A stretch of DNA of 51,538 nt, taken from assembly GCA_028291545.1 (NCBI GenBank), contig JAQGHR010000038.1, forward strand, positions 1-51,538. Reading direction: 5' to 3'. Below are positions 25,364 to 33,955 of the stretch, in pieces (the first letter of the stretch is position 1; every line of letters starts with the position of its first letter). Both the position numbers and the translations under genes were made by a program. This stretch comes from Planctomycetota bacterium. Lineage in GTDB: Bacteria; Planctomycetota; Planctomycetia; Isosphaerales; Isosphaeraceae. The notes beneath the pieces are model-generated. The model saw only the letters and a list, made by a program, of their open reading frames with translations, ran no database searches and had not been told where the DNA came from.

Positions 25364-26785
25364 CTACTCGGCGGATTTCGCGCGAAGTAGAGCCTTGCGA
25401 TCGAGCACGAGAGACCGATAGGCGTCACCCGGAACGACGTAATACCACGGTGCGAACCGCTTCGTCAACTCGGAGGCACGGGTTTCTCCGGCCTCAAGCT
25501 TGGCCTCGTACTCGGACTTCTCTCGTGCCGCCTTGGCCGCTTCGTCCTTGAGCTCCGAGACGGTACGCTGGAAGACCTCCGAGGGGAGTTCGCCGCTAGT
25601 GGGCGGAGCGGCCTTCGGTTTGGGGACGAGCCCCGGATCGAACTGAGCCGTGACGAATAGAAAGCGGCTCTCGACCGATCCGCTCGCGGAACCCCCGGCC
25701 ATTTCTTTCGCTTTATTAGGATCTTTGGTCTTCGCGGCATCCTCACCCTTGCCGGCTGAGAGGGCCTCGCCTTGTGCGAACGTCACCTTGCCGAAATTCA
25801 ACTCGTAGCGAACCCCGTCATCACAGCCGATCCGGATTGCGCCTTCGTCGGAGACGAGTTGATTCCGCATGAAGTAGAAGCCCTTGTCCTGCAACGAGAT
25901 AAGTTCGGGCATCTCAAGTGACCCCTTGGTCTCACCTTTCAGCAAGACGGCCAGGCTTGAGGGCTTGGGCCGTACGCCCACGATCTTGAGGTCCGAAAGT
26001 GCGTTGGCAAGGGCGGTGGTCTTGCTCGGGTCGACCTCCTGAGAGGCGGGGAGGCCGGCCAGGGTCCAGGGCGAAGTTGAGTCCTTGCGGGAGATGGTCA
26101 GGGTCTCGCCGGGAATGATGCGCCGGTTGGCCACGTCCACCTTGCGGTTGTCGAAAGTCGCCTCCCTGATCTGCGACGCCTGAAGCTTGAGCAGGTTGGG
26201 CTCGATCCAATCGGCGAATCGCGCCGAGGGCTCGGCCTGAAGATTCACGCCGTAGGTCCGGGACTGGCCAGGCCGTCGGACGTATTTCTGACCGGCCCGA
26301 CCGGGGACGTCCTTCCCGATGATGTATTCGGCCAGCACGCGATCGGATCGATCACGGAGGGTGATCCGCTTGCCCATCCCTTCGGCCGACGCGAGCTTCT
26401 GCTCAAGGGGATCGATCACGCCGAGGAGCTTGTGATCTTCGGATCGACTCGATCGGATCGTGTCCTTCGTGAGCAGGATGACCTTGGCCGCGGTCTTCGC
26501 CAGGCGGTCCTCGGCGTCGGCCGAGTAGTCGAAGTGGGACGGGATCACCCAGCGGCCCTCCTTCAACATGACCTTGAAGGGCTGGGCCGAGGCGGTCGCC
26601 GGATCGACTTCGACGACTTCGAGCGACGTGCAGGCCGCAGGATCCTTGAAATCCGGGAAGAACGGCTGCCCCTGATCGTTGAAATCGTCCACGGACGAGG
26701 ATTTGGGGATCGACGCCACCAAGGCCGTGCCCATCAGGAGCACGGCGACGGTGAGGAAGGCGATGGTCTTTCCAGTCTCTTTCAT
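25364..26785 (-). CDS. DUF4340 protein, accessory to Gld-type ABC transporter
   Basis: This is a 473-residue protein anchored by one N-terminal membrane helix (TIAFLTVAVLLMGTALVAS, about residues 7-25), with the rest outside the membrane. The DUF4340 signatures are present: SLEVVEVDPATASAQPFKVM, GRWVIPSHFDYSADAEDRLA, and LGVIDPLEQ then GMGKRITLRDRSDRVLAEYI and GKDVPGRAGQKYVRRPGQSR. The C-terminal part contains an Ala/Lys/Glu-rich, probably helical segment. DUF4340 genes commonly follow GldG-like genes; here it is the last gene of the minus-strand operon after the ATPase and GldFG fusion, 79 bp after the latter. Likely an envelope component of that transporter; exact function unknown. Confidence 0.87.
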   Translation of the reverse strand: MKETGKTIAFLTVAVLLMGTALVASIPKSSSVDDFNDQGQPFFPDFKDPAACTSLEVVEVDPATASAQPFKVMLKEGRWVIPSHFDYSADAEDRLAKTAAKVILLTKDTIRSSRSEDHKLLGVIDPLEQKLASAEGMGKRITLRDRSDRVLAEYIIGKDVPGRAGQKYVRRPGQSRTYGVNLQAEPSARFADWIEPNLLKLQASQIREATFDNRKVDVANRRIIPGETLTISRKDSTSPWTLAGLPASQEVDPSKTTALANALSDLKIVGVRPKPSSLAVLLKGETKGSLEMPELISLQDKGFYFMRNQLVSDEGAIRIGCDDGVRYELNFGKVTFAQGEALSAGKGEDAAKTKDPNKAKEMAGGSASGSVESRFLFVTAQFDPGLVPKPKAAPPTSGELPSEVFQRTVSELKDEAAKAAREKSEYEAKLEAGETRASELTKRFAPWYYVVPGDAYRSLVLDRKALLRAKSAE

Positions 26786-26864
26786 GATGAATTCAACCCG
26801 TTTTCAGTCTCGCGGTATCGTGACTTGATCAGGAGACGACATTGGCGAATCTCGGATCTTCCGA

Positions 26865-29624
26865 TCACGCCAGGCGGTTCGCCCCGGTGCCCCGATTCTC
26901 ACGTCTTGACCTGATGAAGGCGATCAGGCCGCCGAGCAACAAGGGCGGCATCGGCGGGTAGCCCAGCGCCCAGACGCGAACACCTTTCTGGATGCGCTGA
27001 ATCCCTTCTTCTCGGGCCGCCTTGGCGTCCTCGATGCGTCTTTGCTCGCGGTCATTGATCTCGGCCTTGATGACGTCGAGCTTGCGATTCTCGACGGCCT
27101 CTCGGTAGCGGACCATGGTCTCCTTGGTCCGGGCGTCGAGTTCCTTATTCGCGCGGACCTCGGCGACCTGGGTATCCAGACGCTTCTGGGCCTCGGCGAG
27201 CTGAGTTCGAGCTTCTTCCTTGGCCGCTTTGGTCTCTTCCTCGGCTTTCTTGACGTACTGCTTGGACTGCTCCTCCACGGCCAGGAGCGTGCGGTGCTTG
27301 GATCGGCGGTTCCGCAATGGGATGAACGTCTCGTTCCCGGCCAGCTCGTCGACACAGTTGAGCACGAAATTCACATTATCGAAATCGAACGCGTCCAGCG
27401 CCTCGACCGGCCTCTTGCGAAGCTCGAAGAAGCTGTCGGAGAGGAAGTCGAGGTCGGCGACGACGATCACGTTGGCCTTGGCCGGCATGGCAGGAGGCGT
27501 CGGCGTCTTGCTGCCGGGGAAGGGCGGCGGTACGTCCGCCGGGAGCGGTCCCAGGATACGAGCCGCTAGGGTGTAGGACTGAAGGCCCGGAATGAGGTTG
27601 TCCGCGCGTCCTCGGCCGCCGAAGGCACGGCCCGATAGGATGTCTTCGTAGGTCACGGTCCCGCCGAGATCATCGGTGCGAACCAGGGGATGGAACTCGG
27701 TGGTCGCCCCGGGGCGGTGCCGCAGGACGCCCGGGAGCCGGAAGACGAGCTCTTGAAGGCCGGAGCTTGACGGATCACGACCGAAGGCATCCGTGGCGAG
27801 ATCCTTGGTCACGAAGACGAAGCCGCCGGGCGGGAGGTCGAGTTGCTTGTGCGGATTGTAGTTGTTCCAGACGACCTCGTTCGCCGGCCACTCGATCCCG
27901 AGCAGGTTGAGCAGGGGGGCCAATCGTCCCTTCGGCTCGGGCTGGGGGGCGCCACCAAACATCCCGCCGGGTGGCCGTCGGGGTTCGGTGGGAGCAAGGT
28001 CCGGGTCGATCACCGGGAGGGGGTCCAGCAAGAGCAGCGTCGGCCCTCCCGCTCGAACATACTTCGTGAGGTGGTCGATCTGACGCTGGGGCATGCTGGA
28101 GGGCTGGGCGACGATCAGGCCATCGAGATCGGCCGGGATCGGCGCATCGGGCGAGATCTGCGTCACCTCATATTGCTTCTTGAGCTCGGTGACGATCGAC
28201 CATTCCCCTTCCGGCGTCATGGTCTGGAAATTGACGCCGCCGAGGAGCTTGGCATCGGTGCCAAGAATACCCACTTTCTTCCGTTTCGAGCCGGAGACCA
28301 CCCGCATCGACCGCGTGACCTCGTACTCCACCGGCAGGCCGCGGTCAAAGAAGGGGATGACGACTTCTTCCAGGCCGGAGCTGAAGGCGACGCCGAGGGT
28401 GATCTCCCTGGACGATTGCTTCGCCTCGTCGATCGTGGGGACGCGCTTGGCGATGATCCCGAACCGCTTCTCGGCGTCGCGGGCGGCCGTGGAATAGCGC
28501 TCGGTTTCCACGATGTTGAGGCGGATGCGCTCGCCGCCGATCGCGGCGAATTCCTTGAGAGTGTTGATCAGGTCCATGCGGGTCTGCACGAATTCTCGCG
28601 GAACCTCGGGGCTGAGGTAGGCCTGGATGAAGACGGGGCGATCGCGGGGAATCGCCTTGATCAGCTTGATCGACTCGGGCGAGAGCGTGTGGAGGCGTTC
28701 CTCGGTCACGTCTGCCCGCAGGGAGCCGAAGGTCTTCTGGACGATCACGTCCAGGCTCACGAGCGCCAGCACCAGGGCGACGACCCGGGTTGCCGCGTGT
28801 CCCCACCGCCCGGCACTCTCTTGACCGCCCGCCCAATGGCGTCGGCCGAGCAAGATCATGTTGAGATAGAGCATGGCGGCGGCGAGCGTCACGAAGTACA
28901 AGGCGCCCGAGAGCGTGATCACGCCCGCGCCGAAATCGCGGAACTGTTCGGCGATGGACAGGTTCTCGACGATCCTCCGGGATGGGCCGGCCGTGGCGTA
29001 ACTTAACAAGCGAGCGAAGACGGGCACGCCACAAAAGACCGCGCCCAGGATGAACGCGACGGTGACATTACTCGAGACGATCGACGCGACCATCCCCAGC
29101 GAGATCAACAGCACGCCCATGAGCCAGTAGCCCAGAAAATTGGCCAGGAGGATGCCGGGATCGGGACTGCCGAGGAACCGGAACAGCGGGAAGTGGCCCA
29201 GCGCGAGGAACAGCAAGGCAACCGTGTAGATGCCCAATGCGGCGAAATACTTGCCAAGCACGACCTCGACGTCACGCGCAGGGAGCGTCAGCAAAAGTTC
29301 GTCTGTCCCCTGCCTGCGCTCATCGGCCCAGGTGCTCATCGTGATGGCAGGGATGAAGAACAACAGGATGTACGGCATCGCCTGGTTGAGGGGGTCGAGG
29401 TTCGCCAGGTTATTGGCGAAGAAGACGGGCTGCCAGAACTCGGCCCAGGAGCAGACCAGGACGAACAGGGCGATGAACACATAGCCGGCGAGGTTGCTGA
29501 AATAGCCGAGAAAATCGCGTTGGAAGATGGCGGCCAGGACATGCAGGCGAAGCGGGGACATCGATCGGGCCGGCCTGCGCCTGCGGATCACCGCCACGGT
29601 CGGCTTCTGCTGGAGTTTCGTCAC
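26865..29624 (-). CDS. Fused GldF-like permease and GldG-like ABC transporter component
   Basis: This is a 919-residue protein joining two proteins that are separate in Bacteroidetes gliding systems. Residues 25-275 are an ABC-2 permease (DFLGYFSNLAGYVFIALFVL, WADERRQGTDELLLTLPARD). A helix at about 290 (VVALVLALVSLDVIVQKTFG) anchors the GldG-like part: RADVTEERLHTLSPESIKLI, VFIQAYLSPEVPREF, GKYF-type loops and KKVGILGTDAKLLGG with LDGLIVAQPSSMPQRQIDHL. Near the C-terminus a charged Ala/Glu/Lys/Arg region of about 90 residues (EEETKAAKEEARTQLAEAQK onward) predicts a coiled coil, followed by a last membrane helix (PPMPPLLLGGLIAFI). The start at 29624 or Met-22 (29561) is open. The operon with the GldA ATPase and DUF4340 suggests export or envelope function rather than gliding. 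Confidence 0.88.
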   Translation of the reverse strand: MTKLQQKPTVAVIRRRRPARSMSPLRLHVLAAIFQRDFLGYFSNLAGYVFIALFVLVCSWAEFWQPVFFANNLANLDPLNQAMPYILLFFIPAITMSTWADERRQGTDELLLTLPARDVEVVLGKYFAALGIYTVALLFLALGHFPLFRFLGSPDPGILLANFLGYWLMGVLLISLGMVASIVSSNVTVAFILGAVFCGVPVFARLLSYATAGPSRRIVENLSIAEQFRDFGAGVITLSGALYFVTLAAAMLYLNMILLGRRHWAGGQESAGRWGHAATRVVALVLALVSLDVIVQKTFGSLRADVTEERLHTLSPESIKLIKAIPRDRPVFIQAYLSPEVPREFVQTRMDLINTLKEFAAIGGERIRLNIVETERYSTAARDAEKRFGIIAKRVPTIDEAKQSSREITLGVAFSSGLEEVVIPFFDRGLPVEYEVTRSMRVVSGSKRKKVGILGTDAKLLGGVNFQTMTPEGEWSIVTELKKQYEVTQISPDAPIPADLDGLIVAQPSSMPQRQIDHLTKYVRAGGPTLLLLDPLPVIDPDLAPTEPRRPPGGMFGGAPQPEPKGRLAPLLNLLGIEWPANEVVWNNYNPHKQLDLPPGGFVFVTKDLATDAFGRDPSSSGLQELVFRLPGVLRHRPGATTEFHPLVRTDDLGGTVTYEDILSGRAFGGRGRADNLIPGLQSYTLAARILGPLPADVPPPFPGSKTPTPPAMPAKANVIVVADLDFLSDSFFELRKRPVEALDAFDFDNVNFVLNCVDELAGNETFIPLRNRRSKHRTLLAVEEQSKQYVKKAEEETKAAKEEARTQLAEAQKRLDTQVAEVRANKELDARTKETMVRYREAVENRKLDVIKAEINDREQRRIEDAKAAREEGIQRIQKGVRVWALGYPPMPPLLLGGLIAFIRSRRENRGTGANRLA

Positions 29625-29698
29625 GGTGAGAGTCCCTCGGGAATCGACGATCGGGCGACCCGCGAATGCGAGGCTCGCGAGTTCAGGCCCGTCCTGGT

Positions 29699-30427
29699 TC
29701 AGGCTGGTAGCGACGTGAGGCGGCGGAATGTCTCTTCCATCGACCGTCCCCCCTCGTGAAGGCCCTTGGGCGGGCCATCGAAGACGATGCGGCCGTCGTG
29801 GATGAACAGGACGCGGTCGGCGACCGGCTCGACTTCCTGGAGGATATGGGTCGAGACCAGCACGGTCTTGGTCTTGCCAAGCTCGCGGATCAAGGCCCGG
29901 ACGCCCTGGATCTGGTTCGGGTCAAGCCCGCTGGTGGGCTCGTCGAGGATCAGGACCTCCGGATCATGCAACAGCGCCTGCGCCATCGAGACCCGCTGGC
30001 GATATCCCTTGGAGAGCTTCCCGATCGGCTTGCTCGCCACCGACCCGAGCGAGCATTGCCCGACGACGGCCTCGATCCGATCGCTTAGCTCGGCGGAGCG
30101 CAGGCCCCGGGCCGAGCCGAAGAATTTGAGGAGGCTGACCGGGGTCATGTCGAGGTAGAGCGGCCCGTTCTCGGGCAAGTAGCCGAGGTGCTCGGCCGCC
30201 GCGATCCGGTCCTGCTGGACGTCGATATCGGCAATCCTGGCCGAGCCCGACGTCGGCGCAACGAACCCGGTCAAGAGCCGCATCGTGGTCGTCTTTCCCG
30301 CCCCGTTGGGGCCGAGAAAGGCGACGATTTGCCCCTTCGGAACCTGGAACGAAACATCTCTGACGGCGAGAAACGGCCCGAACTGCTTGCGAAGGTTGCG
30401 GGCCTCGATCATCACGGGAGCGGCCAT
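29699..30427 (-). CDS. ABC transporter ATP-binding protein (GldA-like)
   Basis: This is a 242-residue ATPase that powers the permease encoded next. It has Walker A FLGPNGAGKTTTMRLLTGF (about residues 38-56), the Q-loop region LGYLPENGPLYLDMTP, signature LSKGYRQRVSMAQALLHDPE, Walker B VLILDEPTSGLDPNQIQGV, and the H-loop VLVSTHILQEVEPVADR. All catalytic residues look intact. The sequence is of the DRA/GldA subgroup of ABC-2 ATPases. A CAGGAG lies about 10 nt before the ATG at 30427. It is first in the minus-strand operon; the next gene starts 74 bp downstream. Confidence 0.95.
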   Translation of the reverse strand: MAAPVMIEARNLRKQFGPFLAVRDVSFQVPKGQIVAFLGPNGAGKTTTMRLLTGFVAPTSGSARIADIDVQQDRIAAAEHLGYLPENGPLYLDMTPVSLLKFFGSARGLRSAELSDRIEAVVGQCSLGSVASKPIGKLSKGYRQRVSMAQALLHDPEVLILDEPTSGLDPNQIQGVRALIRELGKTKTVLVSTHILQEVEPVADRVLFIHDGRIVFDGPPKGLHEGGRSMEETFRRLTSLPA

Positions 30428-30529
30428 GCCCTCGCGCTCCTGAAAAAGAAATAGTTTCCGATGTCCTGGACGAGGTCAATACCGCCTCGATCGGTGCGTT
30501 GATACCGTCGTGCGGGCTGATTACAACCG

Positions 30530-30558
30530 ATGATACGACGAACCAGCGACGAAATCAA
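30530..30558 (-). promoter_or_regulatory. Candidate sigma70-type promoter for the Gld-like operon
   Basis: Read on the minus strand, TTGATT (30558-30553), a 17-nt spacer and TATCAT (30535-30530, 5/6 to -10 consensus) would place the transcript start about 95 nt before the ATPase start codon. By-eye consensus match only. Confidence 0.3.
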
Positions 30559-30630
30559 TCATTGGAATGTCGCGGTCCTGACCAACATCGGCCAATCGGG
30601 AATAATTTCGCCGAGGCTTCACGCTAAACG

Positions 30631-30710
30631 TATTATTATTTTAATAATATTGTATTATTATTAATGAATTGTAATTATTTGATTAAATAAATACATTTAA
30701 AGTATAATTT
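30631..30710. other. Extremely AT-rich tract with perfect inverted repeat
   Basis: Only 6 of 80 bases are G or C, in a window that is otherwise GC-rich. It begins with TATTATTA-TTT-TAATAATA (30631-30649), a perfect 8-bp inverted repeat, followed by further TATTATTA and AATTATTT runs. It could be a promoter/UP-element region, a nucleoid-protein binding site or a remnant of foreign DNA; see findings. Confidence 0.85.
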
Positions 30711-30886
30711 TTCGCCTACCATTTTTCCGCATGGCCCGCTCCGCCAGCCACGTCAGAATGTACTGCCAAATTTGTCCAAAGTTAACGGCTTCATTTCATT
30801 TAATTAGGCGTTCACTGCTTTGCTTCAAACGGATGGGGCCTCCTCCCCAAGCACCCTTTGTTTAGTCGCCAGGCGAGGTCAGTCCG

Positions 30887-31727
30887 ATGAAATCTTGCGT
30901 TCTCTCCATGACTTTTTTCTTCCTCGCCTCCACGGGCGCGATGGGGGGCAATGCGACCATCACAGCGATTATGCCTTCCAGGAGCATCCATGATAGTTGT
31001 ATTGGCGACCAAATGAACTATACGGCCGTCCTCGATCTGGCCGGCAGCGGGCATCAGGTCGTGAACGTTATCTGGGAGGAAAGAGTGGACGGTTGCACGC
31101 CCGCTTCGGGGTTTCATCAGTGGGTTGGTGGAGGCATGAGCCCGATGATCACTACTCAAGAATTAGCGGTCGGGCAGAAGACGATAGCCCGATGATCACT
31201 ACTCAGGAATTAGCGGTCGGGCAGAAGACGATCAGAGCGACAATCAGATTTCGTATCTATCCGACGAATACAACATACGATGCAAGCAAGGAACTTGCAG
31301 TAGATGTGTCAAGCCACCCGACACAGTCTGCCTAGACCCCGCACAGTATGTGGGTGTCCAGGGTAACCTGGGGCTGAACCCATCGATCTTTCTGACATTC
31401 AAAATGATGCGAGGGGACGTGAATCCCAAGAGGTTTGTCCTGGCACAAGGAACTCCTCCGGAAGAATTAACTACACCGATGGAGCGTCCGGGAGTCCTAC
31501 ATCCTTATCCTGTCGGTTCACGTTGGCTTGAAGGTGGAATAGACGCTCCGTTCCTGGGTTGTCGATTTCCTGGCGAGATTTTCGACCGGACGGGGACAAA
31601 TTCGAACTTCGCCGCCGGAACCACTCAGATCGACTACGATCAAAGACTCAGAATCCGGCTACCGAATATGTGCGCTGGAACTCAGGACTTTGACCTTGCA
31701 CCCGCTTTCAGATTCAAGCATATCTAG
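30887..31727 (+). pseudogene. Secreted protein gene broken by a 47-bp tandem duplication and probably a second frameshift
   Basis: The frame from ATG 30887 encodes a signal-peptide-like start (MKSCVLSMTFFFLASTGAMG) and a beta-rich stretch with HQVVNVIWEERVDGC, then ITTQELAVGQKTIAR and a stop at 31193-31195. The 47 bp at 31141-31187 are repeated at 31188-31234 with one visible change (CAAGAA versus CAGGAA). Because 47 is not a multiple of three the frame shifts. Removing one copy restores ITTQELAVGQKTIRATIRFR, continuing to a stop at 31333-31335 (133 residues). Another frame from about 31300 reads KPPDTVCLDPAQYVGVQGNL and stays open to 31725-31727; a one-base change near 31310 would join it, giving about 264 residues in all. 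No family recognised. Alternatively 31350-31727 (GTG start) is a separate short gene. Confidence 0.55.
31141..31234 (+). repeat. 47-bp direct tandem duplication
   Basis: Two adjacent copies start CCCGATGATCACTACTCA at 31141 and 31188. They differ at one visible base (A/G at about the nineteenth position). The near-identity implies a recent event. Confidence 0.92.
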
Positions 31728-31799
31728 ACCCCAACGGCAAGTGGCATTTCGAACGGGTTCAATGACGTCTTTCCAGTTCTCATCACGTAAGGCGGAACG

Positions 31800-32360
31800 A
31801 TGCACGGCAATAAGTTTCGTCGATTCTGGCTCACAGTATCGGCTGTGTCCTTGGCGGTCGTCTTGGCCACGACTGCCGTTGCCATCGCCCAGAATCCCAA
31901 GAAGCGGGGAGTCAAAACGCTCCATGTTCCGTCGGCTGACCCCAGGGCGATTCAGAGGTCCATGGACGCGGCATCGGCTCCCGCCCGTCTGCGTGCGTTG
32001 ACCTACCGCGGACTCGTTGTGACGCCGGCGGCTGACGCCAACGGGCAGGCATTGACAATTCAGAAGCGTATAGCGGCTCAGATGGGCAAGAACGACTTCG
32101 TTCCCGTGGAACGCCTGGACCATTTCCAGTGGTACGAAGCGAGCTACCCAGCAAAGATCATCGGTTGGACCGCCGAGATTGTCGTGGTCACGCCTCACGC
32201 CAACGGCTACCTGATCAAGGTGAAGGTGTCTTTCGTGGGGAGCGCCAGCTCAATCGTAACAACTGATCATATGATAGAATATTATGATGTGAGCAAGGCG
32301 GCCATTCGTCACATCGGCTCTGAGGCTCCCGGCGGCCCTCCGGAAATTGCTATCTTCTGA
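31800..32360 (+). CDS. Small secreted protein of unknown function
   Basis: This is a 186-residue protein with a clear Sec-type signal peptide: basic start MHGNKFRRFW, hydrophobic core LTVSAVSLAVVLATTAVAIA, and a probable cleavage after A-I-A. The mature part begins QNPKKRGVKTLHVPSADPRA and contains beta-strand-rich VERLDHFQWYEASYPAKIIG and GYLIKVKVSFVGSASSIVTT. No family recognised. AAGGCGG lies upstream of the ATG. It follows the broken gene at 30887-31727 by 72 bp on the same strand, so the two may once have been expressed together. A strong hairpin at 32389-32430 ends the unit. Confidence 0.75.
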   Translation: MHGNKFRRFWLTVSAVSLAVVLATTAVAIAQNPKKRGVKTLHVPSADPRAIQRSMDAASAPARLRALTYRGLVVTPAADANGQALTIQKRIAAQMGKNDFVPVERLDHFQWYEASYPAKIIGWTAEIVVVTPHANGYLIKVKVSFVGSASSIVTTDHMIEYYDVSKAAIRHIGSEAPGGPPEIAIF

Positions 32361-32388
32361 AGACAACTTCAGGCGATCTACTTGACGA

Positions 32389-32430
32389 TACACGAGGCAT
32401 GTGGGCACGGCGTCCCACATGCCTCGTGTA
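32389..32430 (+). terminator. Strong intrinsic-type hairpin
   Basis: CACGAGGCATGTGGG at 32391-32405 pairs perfectly with CCCACATGCCTCGTG at 32414-32428 around an 8-nt loop; two A-T pairs extend the stem to 17 bp. AATTTGTT follows, a modest T-rich tail for the plus-strand gene. It lies 28 bp after that gene's stop and between convergent units. Confidence 0.8.
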
Positions 32431-32489
32431 ATTTGTTGGAACAGGTTTTCATGCAGGGCACAATCGGAGTCCGCCTAGAAATCGCGGGA

Positions 32490-33296
32490 TCATCGTTTTC
32501 CGATCATCAGGCTCAAGGGCATCTCCAGGCCGTGCGCCTCCAGCAGGGTCGGATCGCCGAAGATGTTGCGGGTCAGGCCGTTGGCGACGATCCGGCCGCC
32601 ATCGAGGAGGAGGGCGCGTCCGCAAAGTTCGAGGGCCATCTCCAGGTCGTGCGTCGCGATCAACTTGGTGGCGGGCAGGGCGCGGATGAGGTTGATGAAG
32701 CGGCGTCGGCCGCGCGGATCGAGATTCGCGGTCGGCTCGTCCAGGACCAGGACCGAGGGCTCGCAGGCCAGGACGCCGGCCAGGCAGGCGCGCTTCTTCT
32801 CGCCGAAGCTCAGGTGATGGGGAACCCGGTCCGCCGCCTCGAACAGCTCGACGCGCTCCAGGCATTCCAGCGCGATCCGCCTCGCGTCGGCCCGCGATTT
32901 GCCCAGATTCAGGGGTCCGAAGGCCACGTCGGCGAGCACCGAGGTGCTGAAGAGCTGGTCGTCGGGATCTTGAAACAAGAGCCCGACGCGACGGCGTACC
33001 TCGGGAGCGTTGCGGGCGTTGACCTCCAGGCCGTCGATCCAGACCGAAGGCGTCTTCGTCTGGCGTCCGTCCCCGTCCGCGCCATGGGAATGGAGCGAGG
33101 CGGCTTTTCCGGGGAGGAGCCCGTTCAGGTGGAGCAGGAGCGTGCTCTTGCCCGCCCCGTTGGGGCCGACGAGGGCGACGCTCTCGCCCGGGAGGATGCG
33201 AAGGTCCACGCCCCGGAGTGCGTGACGGCCGTCGGGATAGCGAAAGGCGAGGTCGCGGACCAGGACCGCGGGCGTGGGGTCGAGAGAGCCATTCAT
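32490..33296 (-). CDS. cbiO: Cobalt/nickel ECF transporter ATPase
   Basis: This is a 268-residue energy-coupling-factor ATPase. It has AVLVRDLAFRYPDGRHALRG, Walker A ALVGPNGAGKSTLLLHLNGL, the ECF-typical Q-loop VGLLFQDPDDQLFSTSVLAD followed by VAFGPLNLGKSR, signature LSFGEKKRACLAGVLACEPS, and Walker B VLVLDEPTANLDPRGRRRF, then the H-loop LIATHDLEMALELCGRALLL. The ATG at 33296 overlaps the cbiQ stop as ATGA, indicating translational coupling; longer in-frame starts inside cbiQ are ignored. It is the last gene of cbiM-cbiQ-cbiO. Confidence 0.95.
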   Translation of the reverse strand: MNGSLDPTPAVLVRDLAFRYPDGRHALRGVDLRILPGESVALVGPNGAGKSTLLLHLNGLLPGKAASLHSHGADGDGRQTKTPSVWIDGLEVNARNAPEVRRRVGLLFQDPDDQLFSTSVLADVAFGPLNLGKSRADARRIALECLERVELFEAADRVPHHLSFGEKKRACLAGVLACEPSVLVLDEPTANLDPRGRRRFINLIRALPATKLIATHDLEMALELCGRALLLDGGRIVANGLTRNIFGDPTLLEAHGLEMPLSLMIGKR

Positions 33297-33955
33297 CGGC
33301 CGTCGGCCTCGCCGTCCAGGTGATGAATCGTCCCGTCCCATCCGCGAGCCACCATCGCCGCGTGGACGCGTTCGCCCCGCTCCATCGCGCGCAAGAACAA
33401 GACGCCGATCAGCCCCGTCAGCAGGCCCCAATCCGGGCCGCCCCGGCGGAACGATCGCGACCTGCGTGCCTGCACCATGCGTGCAAGCTCGGTTCCGAGA
33501 ACATGAATATAACGGTACATGAAATGAAGCGTCGCGACGAGAACGCGGGGCGCTCCGAGTCTCCTCATCCCGTCCAGGAGTCTTGGAAACGGCGTGACCC
33601 CCCCGAGCACGAGAATGGTCACGAACGCGAGGCTATTCTTGATCAGGATCACACCGGCCACCGGCAAGAGCCCGAGCCTCGCTCGCTGCGGGTGCCCCGT
33701 CGCGACCATCAACGCGAGGAAACCGACCAGAGGCACGAAGGCCAACCATCGGCGGAGCAGCGGGAGCGGGCGGAGTCGCGAGATCCAGACCACGCCCAGG
33801 AGGACGATGGCCTCCACCGGCATCGCCCACCACCACGGGATGGGCGTGACCACAACCACGATGATGAAGGCCAGGGCCGCGACGAGCTTTCGTCTCGGAT
33901 CGAGCGTATCAAGGGGACCGTCGCCGGGCGCGACGTCGAAGCCGTCAAACCGCAT
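33293..33955 (-). CDS. cbiQ: Cobalt/nickel ECF transporter transmembrane protein
   Basis: This is a 220-residue membrane component (T protein) linking the ATPase to the substrate-binding CbiM. It starts MRFDGFDVAPGDGPLDTLDP, where the D-P-R-x-K-L motif after the N-terminus is typical of CbiQ (LDPRRKLVAALAFIIVVVVT). Hydrophobic helices follow, and the cytoplasmic coupling region ARMVQARRSRSFRRGGPDWG carries an A-R-x-R-S/G-type motif that contacts the ATPase. The start overlaps the cbiM stop by 11 bp and the end overlaps cbiO by 4 bp, so the three genes are tightly coupled. Confidence 0.93.
   Translation of the reverse strand: MRFDGFDVAPGDGPLDTLDPRRKLVAALAFIIVVVVTPIPWWWAMPVEAIVLLGVVWISRLRPLPLLRRWLAFVPLVGFLALMVATGHPQRARLGLLPVAGVILIKNSLAFVTILVLGGVTPFPRLLDGMRRLGAPRVLVATLHFMYRYIHVLGTELARMVQARRSRSFRRGGPDWGLLTGLIGVLFLRAMERGERVHAAMVARGWDGTIHHLDGEADGR

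Larger units (their letters stand above)
30428..30886. other. Divergent intergenic region, 459 bp
   Basis: It holds a promoter candidate for the GldA-like operon (30530-30558) and an 80-bp, 92% AT tract (30631-30710), both listed separately. No gene recognised. Confidence 0.6.
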
